Shown piece by piece: positions 1-8,607 of a DNA stretch of 64,000 bases. Within the stretch, counting starts at the first letter, position 1. Each line of letters begins with the position of its first letter. The translations under genes and the position numbers were made by a program. The DNA comes from Sphaerisporangium siamense. Lineage in GTDB: Bacteria > Actinomycetota > Actinomycetes > Streptosporangiales > Streptosporangiaceae. The stretch spans positions 5,518,001-5,582,000 of the forward strand of contig NZ_JACHND010000001.1 of assembly GCF_014205275.1 (NCBI RefSeq). Reading direction: 5' to 3'. The notes beneath the pieces were generated by a model, which worked only from the letters and a program-made list of their open reading frames with translations, did no database searches and had not been told where the DNA came from.

Positions 1-54
1 TACGGCCTCCGGGAGGCGCGTAGCATCAAGGCACAAGGAGGGAAGACGACGAAC

Positions 55-1194
55 ATGAGCACCCAGACCCCGCAACGGCCCGAGTCGCCGGGGCTGCGCA
101 TGGGGCGCCCCTTCGGCATCCCCGTCTACGTCTCGCCGACCTGGCTGATCGTCGCGGCGTTCATCACTTACACTTTCCAGCCCCAGGTCGCCGACGGCCT
201 GCCCGGCAGGGGCGCCGTCGTCACCTACCTCGTGGCCTTCGTGTTCGCCGTCTTCCTGTACCTCTCGGTGCTGCTGCACGAGCTGGCGCACTGCGTCGTG
301 GCCCGCTACTTCGGCCTGCCGGTGCGCCGCATCACGCTCTACCTGCTCGGCGGCGTCTCCGAGATCGAGCGCGAACCCGAGACCCCGACGCGCGAGTTCC
401 TGGTCGCCTTCGCCGGCCCGCTGCTGTCCCTCGGGCTGGCCGGGGTGGGCTTCGTCGTGAGCGAGTTCATCCCCCAGGGCACCATCCCCCACGTCCTGGT
501 GTTCCAGCTCTGGGTCTCCAACCTGATCGTCGGCGTCTTCAACCTGCTGCCCGGCCTCCCGCTGGACGGCGGCCGCATGCTCCGCGCCGGTGTGTGGAAG
601 ATCACTCGCAACTCGGGCACGGGCACCATCGCCGCCGCCTGGTTCGGCCGGGCCCTCGCCGTGGCGCTGGTCGCGGTGCCGGTGCTGTCCTCGCTGGTGA
701 CCGGTCAGGAGCCCCCGGGCCTGTGGCTGATGCTCTGGTCGGTGCTGCTGGCCTCGTTCATCTGGATCGGCGCATCCCAGGCGCTGCGCGTGGCCAAGGT
801 CCGCGCCCGCCTGCCGCGGGTCCAGGCCCGCGCGCTGGCCCGCCGGGCGATCGCGGTCACCGCCGAGGTGCCGCTGGCCGAGGCCATGCGCAGGGCCACT
901 CAGGCCGAGGCCGGGGCCATGGTCGTCGTCGACCACGACGGGCACCCGATCGCCATCGTCAACGAGTCGGCGGTCGCGGCCACGCCCGAGCAGCGCCGCC
1001 CCTGGGTGACGGTCGGCTCGCTGGCGCGCAGCCTGGAGCCCTCGCTGGTGCTGCCGGCCGACCTGGCGGGGGAGTCCCTGCTCGACGCCATGCGCGGCGC
1101 GCCCTCCGGCGAGTACCTGCTGGTGGAGCGCGGCGGCGACGTCTACGGCGTGCTGGTGACCGCCGACGTGAACCGCGTCTTCTCCGGCGTCTGA
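55..1194 (+). CDS. M50 site-2 protease with C-terminal CBS domains
   Basis: Intramembrane zinc metalloprotease of the S2P/Rip class (379 aa), probably cleaving membrane-bound anti-sigma factors or other type II membrane segments. Several hydrophobic segments are visible between residues about 28 and 245. The catalytic HELAH lies at 75-79 and the third metal ligand motif LPLDGGR ends around 174 (Asp171). The region from about 255 to the end looks like a degenerate CBS pair, as in the Rip3 subgroup. The ATG at 55 is chosen because AAGGAGGG lies 10 nt upstream. Substrate is unknown; the left neighbour is outside the window. The family assignment is firm, the target is not. Confidence 0.92.
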   Translation: MSTQTPQRPESPGLRMGRPFGIPVYVSPTWLIVAAFITYTFQPQVADGLPGRGAVVTYLVAFVFAVFLYLSVLLHELAHCVVARYFGLPVRRITLYLLGGVSEIEREPETPTREFLVAFAGPLLSLGLAGVGFVVSEFIPQGTIPHVLVFQLWVSNLIVGVFNLLPGLPLDGGRMLRAGVWKITRNSGTGTIAAAWFGRALAVALVAVPVLSSLVTGQEPPGLWLMLWSVLLASFIWIGASQALRVAKVRARLPRVQARALARRAIAVTAEVPLAEAMRRATQAEAGAMVVVDHDGHPIAIVNESAVAATPEQRRPWVTVGSLARSLEPSLVLPADLAGESLLDAMRGAPSGEYLLVERGGDVYGVLVTADVNRVFSGV

Positions 1195-1266
1195 CCTGAC
1201 ACCCGACCCGCGGCCGGCCGGTTTGGTTCGCCGCCCCAGGTGCAGGAAGGAATTCTGCGGTGGTTT

Positions 1267-1296
1267 TTGCTACGGTCCGGTGCCATTGGATATGTG
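1267..1296 (+). promoter_or_regulatory. candidate promoter for the FHA gene
   Basis: TTGCTA (1267-1272), an 18-nt spacer and TATGTG (1291-1296) lie in the 221-nt gap ahead of the FHA gene, about 120 nt before its start. This is a sequence match only; the remainder of the gap shows nothing recognisable. Confidence 0.35.
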
Positions 1297-1415
1297 TTCT
1301 GCCTCGTCCCGCCCGTCGCGCCCCGGACGCACGCTCGTCCCGGCGACGGCCGGCGGCCGACGGTCTGACGCGGGTGCCGTTCGTCCGGTCGTGAAGTCCG
1401 GGGAGGAGAGTTTCT

Positions 1416-2744
1416 GTGACGGAGCAAGGCGTGGGGGTGGTGCGTCCGCTCCCCGGCGACGGGCTGATCGCCCACATGGGCGGCCTGCTGCTGGTGTGCG
1501 ACGCGGCCGACGCCGTCGCCGAGGAGCTGGTGACGGCGCTGCGGGACACCGCGGCGGCGGGAGGTGACGGCCGCGCGCTCGCCCGGCGCGTCGCCCAGGT
1601 CCTCGCGCGCGCGATGACGGCCGAGCCGGTCGCCTGCGCGGTCGCCGGGCGCGCGGGCGGCGGCATCGCGGTGCTGGTCAGCGGCGACGCCCAGGCGTCC
1701 ATCACCGGGCCGGGCACCGACGTCCGCCTGGACGGCAAGGACGCCCTCACCTGGACCGACCGCCTGGTCACCACGCAGGTGAGCACGGTGGAACTGCGGC
1801 TGCCGGGCGCGGGCCGCCCGATCAGGCAGGCCCGGCTGGACGCCGGCGTGGTCCCCGGCGGCGGCCTGGTCTCCGACCTCGCCGAGGCGGACGGCGGGCT
1901 TCCCGCGCCGCGCCCCGAGCCCTCGTCCCGCCCGGCGGCCCACGACCCGCTCCCCGCCGCCGAGCCCGCGCGTCCCGAGCCGGCGCCCGCCGCGTTCGGC
2001 GTCGAGGCGCCGCCGCCGATCTCCTCCCCGCCCGCCGTGAGCGCGCCCCCGCCGCCCGCCGACGTGCCCGGCCCGCTCCGCGAGTACGAGCAGCCGTCCG
2101 TCCCCGCAGGCCCCGAGCCGGCCCGGCAGGCCCCCGGCGGCGGCCATACCGGAGCGCAGGAGTTCGACCCGTTCCCTCCCGCCGGTCCTCCCGCGGGCGA
2201 GCCCGACCACGCCTCAGGGCCGCTCCTGGAGCCCACCGAGATGGGGCCCACGCCCGAGCCGCCGAGCCGTCCCATGGTGTACGGGGTGGACTGCCAGAAC
2301 GACCACTTCAACGACCCGCGGGTGCCCTACTGCGCGGTGTGCGGGGTGGCCCTGGTGCAGCGCAACCTCGTGCCCTACAAGGGGGAGCGGCCCTCGCTCG
2401 GGGTGCTCGCCCTCGACGACGGCATGACGCTGGCCCTCGACGCCGACCACCTGCTCGGCCGCGACCCCGAGCGCGCGCCCGAGGTCACCTCCGGCGAGGC
2501 GCGCCCGGCCCGGGTGACCAGCCCCGACGGCTCGGTCTCCCGCCGCCACCTGCGGGTGCGGCTGGACGGCTGGGACGTCAACCTGGTGGATCTCGGGTCG
2601 GTCAACGGCACCCAGGTGCAGCCGCCGGGGGACCCGAACTTCTACGACATCCCGCCGAACGAGCCGGTGCCGATCCTGCCGGGCACGACCGTGCGCATCG
2701 GCGTCTCGCGCACCATGCGCTACGACGGGCACCGGCAGGGCTGA
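1416..2744 (+). CDS. FHA domain protein with zinc-ribbon-like module
   Basis: A 442-aa cytoplasmic protein with no membrane segment. Residues 1-150 form a conserved-looking N-terminal domain I cannot name, rich in small residues. Residues about 165-280 are a Pro/Ala/Glu-rich linker. Next comes a possible metal site with C293, H297, C306 and C309. The C-terminus is an FHA domain with the phosphothreonine-binding landmarks GR (about 348), SRRHL (375-379) and NGT (397-399). FHA domains bind phosphorylated Thr, so a partner Ser/Thr kinase is expected; one lies at 12076-12951, but a link is inference. The GTG at 1416 follows GGGGAGGAGAG. The zinc-ribbon reading is tentative. Confidence 0.8.
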   Translation: MTEQGVGVVRPLPGDGLIAHMGGLLLVCDAADAVAEELVTALRDTAAAGGDGRALARRVAQVLARAMTAEPVACAVAGRAGGGIAVLVSGDAQASITGPGTDVRLDGKDALTWTDRLVTTQVSTVELRLPGAGRPIRQARLDAGVVPGGGLVSDLAEADGGLPAPRPEPSSRPAAHDPLPAAEPARPEPAPAAFGVEAPPPISSPPAVSAPPPPADVPGPLREYEQPSVPAGPEPARQAPGGGHTGAQEFDPFPPAGPPAGEPDHASGPLLEPTEMGPTPEPPSRPMVYGVDCQNDHFNDPRVPYCAVCGVALVQRNLVPYKGERPSLGVLALDDGMTLALDADHLLGRDPERAPEVTSGEARPARVTSPDGSVSRRHLRVRLDGWDVNLVDLGSVNGTQVQPPGDPNFYDIPPNEPVPILPGTTVRIGVSRTMRYDGHRQG

Positions 2745-2771
2745 CCCGCCGTGCCTCCCCGCCCCGGGCGC

Positions 2772-3425
2772 CTACCGGCCGGCCGGCGGGGAGGCGCCGC
2801 GCGGTCCCTGGGCGGCGCGGCCGATCACGGCCGCCAGTTCCTCCTCGGTGAGCACGCGCGGCTCGCCGATCGCCTTGGCCTGTACGTAGACCGCGCACAG
2901 CCACTCCAGCAGCCGCGCACCCTCCAGGGCGCGGTGGAGGTCGGCGCCGACGGCCACGGCCCCGTGGTTCTGCATCAGGGCCGCCTGCCTGCCCTCCAGC
3001 GCCGCGCGGACGTGGGCGGCCAGCTCGGGGGTGCCGTAGGTCGCGTAGGGGGCCACGCGGACGGTGCCGCCGAGCAGCAGGGTGTTGTAGTGGATCGGCG
3101 GCAGCTCGCGCAGCGTCGTGGAGACCACCACCGCGTAGGTGGAGTGGGTGTGCACGATCGCCGCCGTGCCCGTGCTCTCGTAGATCGCCAGGTGCATGGG
3201 CACCTCGGAGGACGGGTCGCGCGCCCCCTCCACCACCTCGCCGGACAGGTCGAGCACCGGGCAGTCCCCGGGCGTGAGCGCGTCCAGGGCCACCCCGCCG
3301 GGCGTGACCGCGACCAGGTCGCCGCGCCGCACGCTGACGTTGCCGGAGGTGCCGAGCACCAGGCCGTCCCCGACCATGCGCCGGCCGGTCTCGCACAGCA
3401 GCGCGCGCTCCTCCGCCAGCCTCAC
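2772..3425 (-). CDS. class II aldolase (fuculose-phosphate aldolase-like)
   Basis: A 217-aa zinc-dependent aldolase/adducin-family enzyme that should cleave a phosphorylated ketose or aldol to a triose phosphate-type product plus an aldehyde. The expected zinc ligands are present: E74 in SSEVP, H92 and H94 in HTHS, and H154 in QNHG. Length matches L-fuculose-1-phosphate aldolases (about 215 aa). Its start overlaps the stop of the upstream TetR gene by 4 nt (ATGA), so the two are co-transcribed and translationally coupled. With the divergent kinase and aminotransferase it probably forms one catabolic module. The substrate cannot be read from the sequence. Confidence 0.85.
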   Translation of the reverse strand: MRLAEERALLCETGRRMVGDGLVLGTSGNVSVRRGDLVAVTPGGVALDALTPGDCPVLDLSGEVVEGARDPSSEVPMHLAIYESTGTAAIVHTHSTYAVVVSTTLRELPPIHYNTLLLGGTVRVAPYATYGTPELAAHVRAALEGRQAALMQNHGAVAVGADLHRALEGARLLEWLCAVYVQAKAIGEPRVLTEEELAAVIGRAAQGPRGASPPAGR

Positions 3426-4018
3426 GACGCCCCGCCGAGGCGGTCCAGCTCGGCGCTCATCAGCCGCCGCAGGGTCTCGGGGGAGAGGCGGTCGGGGTAG
3501 AGGAGCCGGTGGAGGCTGAGCCCGTCCACCAGCGCGAGCAGCCGCTCGGCGGCGTCGTCCAGATCCTGTCCCGGGGCGATCTCCCCGGCCCCGGCGGCGG
3601 CGTCGAGCAGGGCGCGCACCAGGTGGCGCAGCTCGGCGGCCTCCTCGCGCTGGACCTCCCGCAGCGTCCCCTCGGTCAGGCTCCTGCTCCAGAAGCCGAC
3701 CTCCAGCGCGGTCTCGCGGGCCCGCTCCTCGTCCAGCGGCAGGTTGTCCAGCAGCAGCTCGCGCAGGGCCGCCATGCCGGTGAGCCCGGCCAGCTTGGCG
3801 CGCAGCCGCTCCACGATGCGGCGGTGCGAGGAGCGCAGCGCCGACAGCAGGATGTCGTCCTTGTCGGCGAAGTAGTGGGTGAGCACGCCGTTGGAGTAGC
3901 CCGCCTCCTTGGCGATGGCGCGGGTGGTGGCCGCGTCGATCCCCTCGCGCAGGATGACCCGGCGGGCGGCGTCCACCACCTCCTCGCGGCGCGCGTCGTG
4001 ATCGACGATCTTCGGCAT
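3422..4018 (-). CDS. TetR-family repressor of the aldolase/kinase module
   Basis: A 198-aa regulator. An N-terminal helix-turn-helix of the TetR type (residues about 12-55, containing TTRAIAKEAGYSNGVLTHYF) is followed by a BetI-like C-terminal ligand and dimer domain. The start at 4018 is set by GAGGAGAAGAGG immediately upstream on the minus strand; a longer reading upstream runs into the divergent kinase gene and is rejected. It heads a two-gene unit with the aldolase and faces a divergently transcribed kinase. An 18-bp imperfect palindrome lies between them, so autorepression together with control of the kinase and aminotransferase genes is the likely wiring. The ligand is unknown. Confidence 0.88.
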   Translation of the reverse strand: MPKIVDHDARREEVVDAARRVILREGIDAATTRAIAKEAGYSNGVLTHYFADKDDILLSALRSSHRRIVERLRAKLAGLTGMAALRELLLDNLPLDEERARETALEVGFWSRSLTEGTLREVQREEAAELRHLVRALLDAAAGAGEIAPGQDLDDAAERLLALVDGLSLHRLLYPDRLSPETLRRLMSAELDRLGGAS

Positions 4019-4038
4019 CCTCTTCTCCTCGATCCGGC

Positions 4039-4069
4039 TTGACATTTTAGTCGGACGCCCGTCTATCAT
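4039..4069 (+). promoter_or_regulatory. divergent promoter with TetR operator
   Basis: On the plus strand TTGACA (4039-4044) is a perfect -35, followed by TCTATC (4062-4067, 17-nt spacer) or TATCAT (4064-4069, 19-nt spacer). An imperfect palindrome at 4048-4065 (TAGTCGGAC / GCCCGTCTA, 14 of 18 symmetric positions) fills the spacer and touches the -10. On the minus strand TAAAAT (4049-4044) can serve as the tetR -10, so one bound dimer would block both directions. Confidence 0.65.
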
Positions 4070-4099
4070 CCCGGAATCCGCATCCAAGAAGGTACCGAC

Positions 4100-5041
4100 A
4101 TGACCGTCCTCACGCTCGGTGTCCACATCGTCGACGTGCTCGCCAGACCCGTGGAGTCCATCCCGCGCGGGCAGGACACCCACCTGCTGGATCAGATCCG
4201 CGTCACCGCCGCCGGGGCCGCGGCGGGCACGGCGGTCGCCCTGGCCGAGCTCGGCGTGCCGGTCGCCTCGGCGGGCGCGGTCGGCGGGGACGACCTCGGC
4301 GACCTGCTCCTGATGATCATGTCGAGGCACGGCGTCGACGTGGGCGGCGTGGTCCGCAAGCCGGGGGAGCAGACCGCCGCCTCGATCCTGCCGATCCGCC
4401 CGGACGGAGGCCGCCCCTCCTTCCACGTCCCCGGCGCCAACCTCGCCTACTCCCTGGCCGACCTGGACCCCGGCGCGCTCGCCCGCGCCCGGGTGATCCA
4501 CCTCGGCGGCGTGGACGTGACCTTCGGCCTGCAGGACCCCGCGTTCCTCGCGCTGCTCGCCTCCGCCCGCGAGGCCGGCGCGGTGGTCACCATGGACCTG
4601 CTGTCCAACATGCCCGATCTCATGCCCGGCGCCCGCGCCTTCCTGCCGTACGTCGACTACTTCCTGCCCAACGAGGAGCAGGCGCTGCTGATCAGCGGCG
4701 CCTCCGGCGTGGAGGAGGCCGCCCGGCTGCTGCTGGACGACGGCCCCGCCGGGGTGCTGGTCACGCGCGGCGCCGAGGGCAGCCTGGTCGCCACCTTCGA
4801 CGGCCTCGTGCGCGTGCCCGCCCTCCCCGTGCCCGTCGTGGACACCACCGGCTGCGGCGACGCCTACTGCGCGGGCTTCATCGCCGGCCTGCTGGAGGGC
4901 CGGGACGTCACCGCCGCCGCCCATCTCGGCGCCGCCGTGGCCGCCCGCGTCGCCGGAGGGCTCGGCTCGGACGCCGGGCTGGACGGGGTGACGGTCCGCG
5001 ACCTCACCGAGCGCGTCCTTCCCGGTATCGAAGGGATCTGA
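4100..5041 (+). CDS. PfkB/ribokinase-family carbohydrate kinase
   Basis: A 313-aa ATP-dependent sugar or nucleoside kinase of the ribokinase fold. The N-terminal substrate-side GGDDLGD motif is present (residues 59-65). The C-terminal PfkB signature DTTGCGDAYCAGF begins at D248, with catalytic base D254 and the anion hole GCGD. The ATG at 4100 follows AAGAAGG. It is divergent from the TetR gene and separated by 1 nt from the aminotransferase downstream, so the pair forms one operon. In context it probably phosphorylates the intermediate that the class II aldolase cleaves. The sugar is not identifiable. Confidence 0.87.
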   Translation: MTVLTLGVHIVDVLARPVESIPRGQDTHLLDQIRVTAAGAAAGTAVALAELGVPVASAGAVGGDDLGDLLLMIMSRHGVDVGGVVRKPGEQTAASILPIRPDGGRPSFHVPGANLAYSLADLDPGALARARVIHLGGVDVTFGLQDPAFLALLASAREAGAVVTMDLLSNMPDLMPGARAFLPYVDYFLPNEEQALLISGASGVEEAARLLLDDGPAGVLVTRGAEGSLVATFDGLVRVPALPVPVVDTTGCGDAYCAGFIAGLLEGRDVTAAAHLGAAVAARVAGGLGSDAGLDGVTVRDLTERVLPGIEGI

Positions 5042-5042
5042 C

Positions 5043-6281
5043 ATGTCACACACCACCTCCGGACGGGACGCGTCCCTGCGCGAGCGGGCAGCCAAGGTCG
5101 TCCCCGGCGGCATGTACGGCCACCTCAACGCCGCGATCTTCACCACGGCCTACCCGCAGTTCTTCGCCAGGGGCGAGGGCTGCCGCCAGTGGGACGCCGA
5201 CGGGCGCGAGTACGTCGACCTCATGTGCAGCTGGGGCCCGGTGATCCTCGGCCACCGGCACCCGGCCGTCGAGGAGGCCGCCGCCGCCCAGCGCGCCCAG
5301 GGCGACTGCCTCAACGGGCCGGGCCCGGTCATGGTCGAGCTGGCCGAGCTCATGGTGGACACCATCCCCTCGGCCGACTGGGTCATGTTCTCCAAGAACG
5401 GCACCGACGCCACCACCCAGGCCCTCATGGTCGCCCGCGCCGCCACCGGCCGCGACAAGGTGCTCGTCGCGCACGGCGCCTACCACGGCGCCGACCCCTG
5501 GTGCACGCCGAGCACGGCGGGCACCACCGCCGCCGAGCGCGCCGACCTCGTCGAGTACCCCTACAACGACCTGGCGGGCGCCGAGGCCGCCGCCGGGTAC
5601 GCCGACGGCGAGGTGGCCGCCATCATCGCCACCCCGTTCAAGCACGACTCCTTCGAGGATCAGGAGCCCGTGGACCCCGCCTTCGCCCGCGGCCTGCGCG
5701 CCCTCGCCGACCGGATCGGCGCCGCCCTGGTCCTCGACGACGTCCGCGCCGGGTTCCGGCTGGACCCGCGCGGCTCCTGGGAGCCGCTCGGCGTGCGCCC
5801 CGACCTGACGGCCTGGAGCAAGGCCATGGGCAACGGGTACGCCATCGCCGCCGTCACCGGCGCCGACGCCCTGCGCGGCGCCGCCCAGACGCTCTACTCC
5901 ACCGGCTCGTTCTGGTTCTCGGCGGTGCCGATGGCCGCCGCCAAGGCGACGATCGAGACACTCCGCGACATCGGCGGCGTCGCGCTCATGGAACGCGCGG
6001 GCGCCCGCCTGCGCGAGGGCCTGGCCGCGCAGGCGGCTTCGCACGGCTTCACGGTGCGCCAGACCGGCCCTGTGCAGATCCCCTGGCTGTCCTTCGAGGG
6101 CGACGCGACCCTGGAGAAGGGGATGCACTGGGCCTCCGCCTGCCTGGAGGAGGGCGTCTACCTGCACCCGTGGCACAACTGGTTCCTGTCGGCCGCGCAC
6201 ACCGACGCCGACATCGACCGCGCCCTGGCCGGCACCGACGCCGCCTTCGCCAAGCTGCGGGCGAGGTACGGCGCCGACTGA
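5043..6281 (+). CDS. class III PLP aminotransferase (GSA-aminomutase-like)
   Basis: A 412-aa PLP enzyme of fold type I, in the group annotated as glutamate-1-semialdehyde 2,1-aminomutase-like. The Schiff-base lysine is K260 in the WSKAMGNG motif and the PLP-pyridine aspartate lies in VLDDVRAG. A true hemL is unlikely, because the gene sits in a TetR-regulated operon one nucleotide after a PfkB kinase rather than with heme genes. A role in transamination of an amino-sugar or amino-alcohol intermediate is inference. Length is normal and the start immediately follows the kinase stop. Confidence 0.82.
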   Translation: MSHTTSGRDASLRERAAKVVPGGMYGHLNAAIFTTAYPQFFARGEGCRQWDADGREYVDLMCSWGPVILGHRHPAVEEAAAAQRAQGDCLNGPGPVMVELAELMVDTIPSADWVMFSKNGTDATTQALMVARAATGRDKVLVAHGAYHGADPWCTPSTAGTTAAERADLVEYPYNDLAGAEAAAGYADGEVAAIIATPFKHDSFEDQEPVDPAFARGLRALADRIGAALVLDDVRAGFRLDPRGSWEPLGVRPDLTAWSKAMGNGYAIAAVTGADALRGAAQTLYSTGSFWFSAVPMAAAKATIETLRDIGGVALMERAGARLREGLAAQAASHGFTVRQTGPVQIPWLSFEGDATLEKGMHWASACLEEGVYLHPWHNWFLSAAHTDADIDRALAGTDAAFAKLRARYGAD

Positions 6282-6311
6282 GCGCCCCCGGGCCCGCTCG
6301 GGCCCGTGGCG

Positions 6312-7405
6312 TCAGCCGCGCAGCCGCACCCACTGGACGTCGTCGTGGCGTCCGCCGCCGGGGGCGGGCAGCAGCTCCTTGATCAGGGCCTCCCGGGTGA
6401 ACCCCGCGCGCTCCAGCACCCGCTGGGAGGCGGTGTTGTGCACGGCCGTGCCGGCCACCAGGCGGTGCAGCGGCGTGGCCGCGTACGCCCAGTCGGCCAG
6501 CAGGCGCACCGCCCGCGTCATGAACCCCCGGCCGCGGAACCGGTTGTGCAGGCCGTAGCCGATCATGCCCTGTGCCAGGGGCGGCACGATGTTCATGAGC
6601 TGGATGTGCCCCGCGAACGCGCCCGAGGCGGCGTCCCTGACGCTCAGCTCGGCCCGCTCGCCCGCCACCAGGTGGCGGTGTACCGGCAGCGGTGCTCGGT
6701 GTGCTCGCGCGGCGGGGGCTCGGGCGGCACGCTGTGAACGTAGGAGTCGGGCTCGGCGGCCATCTCCTGGTAGGCGTCCACGTCGTCCATGGTCAGCGGT
6801 GCCAGCCGCACGACGCCGTCGGTCAACTCGCCGCCGGGCAGATCCGGCAGGTAGGAGCGCTGCGGCTCGCCGGGGTCGCCGGCCAGCCGGGCGAAGGCCA
6901 CCAGGTCGGCGTACCGGCCGTCCCTGAGCGGCGAGGCGTCCTTCAGGAGCCCCTCGTGCCGGAACCCCGCCGCCATCGCCACCCGCTGGCTCGCCGGGTT
7001 CTCCACCTCGGCGAAGATCGACACGCGGTGGAGGCCCTGGGCGAACGCCCACTCGGCCAGCGCCCGCACCGCCGCCGACGCCACGCCCCGCCCGCGCGCC
7101 CACGGGGCGACCAGGTAGCCGATCTCGGCGCCGCGGGAGTCCGGCGGCTTCAGCGAGCAGTCGCCGAGCCAGGCGCCGCTCGCCGCGTCGGCGATGGCGA
7201 ACGAGGCGCCGCCGCCGCTCCAGAAGCCCGGCGCCGTCTCGGTGATGTGGGCCGGCGCGTCCTCCCGGGTGTACGGCGCGGGGATCCGGGGTCTGAACCG
7301 CACGATCAGGGGGTCGGCGCAGGCGCGGACGCGGGCCTCGGCGTCCTCGGGGACCGGCTCGCGGAGTACGATCGGCCCTGCGGGGATGGTGGCGCGGGGG
7401 AGCAT
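6312..7405 (-). pseudogene. tandem GNAT acetyltransferase split by a frameshift
   Basis: Two RimJ/RimL-type GNAT domains lie in two reading frames. The first runs from the ATG at 7405 with its acetyl-CoA loop WARGRGVASAAVRAL, and is closed by a stop at 6644. The second continues in the next frame to the stop at 6312, with loop NRFRGRGFMTRAV. The switch falls at about 6660-6680, in a GC-rich stretch around TGGCGGGCGAGCGGG. The total span (1094 nt) is one base short of a multiple of three, and adding a single G there restores a continuous protein of about 364 aa. It may be a sequencing error, a recent mutation or a split gene. The first domain alone (253 aa) is intact. The substrate is unknown. 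Confidence 0.7.
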
Positions 7406-7511
7406 GCCCCAGTGCTACCAGTACCGGGCGCGAAGGTCGAACGGCTTTCCCGCCGGTTCCGGTCCCCCTATCCGGGTTCGCCGGGCTTCACCGGCGGGCC
7501 GTGGTCGCATA

Positions 7512-7517
7512 TAGCCT
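7512..7517 (+). promoter_or_regulatory. -10 box of a leaderless trmI mRNA
   Basis: TAGCCT ends 7 nt before the ATG at 7525 and there is no Shine-Dalgarno sequence, so transcription probably starts at or next to the start codon. Confidence 0.5.
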
Positions 7518-7524
7518 TACGGGC

Positions 7525-8385
7525 ATGGGTTTTCGCAGGCACGGGCCGTTCCAGCCCGGCGATCAGGTTCAGCTCACCGATCCCAAGGACAAGCGGCATA
7601 CGGTGACGCTGCGTGAGGGTGCTCAGTTCCACACGCACAAGGGTTCGATCCCTCATGACGACCTGATCGGCATGCCCGAGGGCTCGGTGGTCCGCTCCTC
7701 CGGCGGCACCTCCTACCTGGCCTTCCGTCACCTGCTGCAGGACTACACCGTCTCCATGCCGCGCGGCGCGGCCGTCATCTACCCCAAGGACTGCGGCCAG
7801 ATCGTCGCCATGGCGGACGTCTTCCCCGGCGCCCGGGTGGTAGAGGCCGGCGTCGGGTCGGGCGCGCTCACCTGCTTCCTGCTCAGGGCGGTGGGCGAGT
7901 CCGGCAGCGTCACCTCCTACGAGCGCCGCCAGGACTTCGCCGACATCGCGCGCAAGAACGTCGAGAAGTTCTACGGCGGCCCCATGGAGCAGTGGCGGCT
8001 GGTGGTGGGCGATCTGGTGGCCTCGCTGGACGAGACCGACGTCGACCGCGTGATCCTGGACATGCTCGCCCCCTGGGAATGCGTGGACGCGGCGGCCAAG
8101 GCACTGACGCCCGGGGGCGTGATCTGCTGTTATGTGGCCACGACCACCCAGCTTTCGCGCACCGTCGAAACCCTGCGCGATCACGGAAGTTTCACCGAGC
8201 CGCATTCGTGGGAAACCTTGGTCCGCGACTGGCATGTCGAGGGGCTCGCGGTCCGGCCCGACCACCGCATGGTGGGGCACACGGGCTTTCTCATCACGGC
8301 TCGTCGCATGGCGGACGGCGTCACGCCCCCGCCGAGGCGCCGCCGCCCCGCCAAGGGCGCGTATGGGGAGGAGACGGCCATATGA
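7525..8385 (+). CDS. trmI: tRNA (adenine-58-N1)-methyltransferase
   Basis: SAM-dependent enzyme that makes m1A58 in the T-loop of tRNAs; it acts as a homotetramer. An N-terminal beta-rich domain is followed by a Rossmann methyltransferase with motif I VVEAGVGSG at 105-113 and the conserved D179 in LDMLAPW. The 286-aa length fits the Rv2118c type. I start at the ATG at 7525 rather than the in-frame GTG at 7501, because a TAGCCT -10 box ends 7 nt before it. In mycobacteria this gene also lies just upstream of the proteasomal ATPase, so the synteny supports the call. The C-terminal tail is Arg/Pro-rich. Confidence 0.92.
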   Translation: MGFRRHGPFQPGDQVQLTDPKDKRHTVTLREGAQFHTHKGSIPHDDLIGMPEGSVVRSSGGTSYLAFRHLLQDYTVSMPRGAAVIYPKDCGQIVAMADVFPGARVVEAGVGSGALTCFLLRAVGESGSVTSYERRQDFADIARKNVEKFYGGPMEQWRLVVGDLVASLDETDVDRVILDMLAPWECVDAAAKALTPGGVICCYVATTTQLSRTVETLRDHGSFTEPHSWETLVRDWHVEGLAVRPDHRMVGHTGFLITARRMADGVTPPPRRRRPAKGAYGEETAI

Positions 8386-8543
8386 CCTCTGGCATCGGCG
8401 TGTGGCGATTCGGTAAACAATCATGGTTGGGGTCGGCGCTTGGGAACAGAACCGATTGAGTAGCTGCTTACTAGCAATGAGCCGCTAATAGGGCCCTAAA
8501 CGCTGAACACTGGATGTAATGACACGAACACTCCCCGGCCAGG

Positions 8544-8571
8544 TTACGGATGCCCCCGAGATAGGTAGGGT
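8544..8571 (+). promoter_or_regulatory. candidate promoter for arc
   Basis: TTACGG (8544-8549), a 16-nt spacer and TAGGGT (8566-8571) lie 37 nt before the arc start. They sit in a 222-nt gap that is less GC-rich than its flanks. Match by eye only. Confidence 0.4.
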
Positions 8572-8607
8572 CTTGAGTAGTCGCCCTCGACTGGGAAGGA
8601 GGTGACT

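Noticed and set aside
5043-6281. Naming the class III aminotransferase hemL
   Set aside because: It is in a TetR-controlled operon with a sugar kinase and far from heme genes; only family membership is supported.
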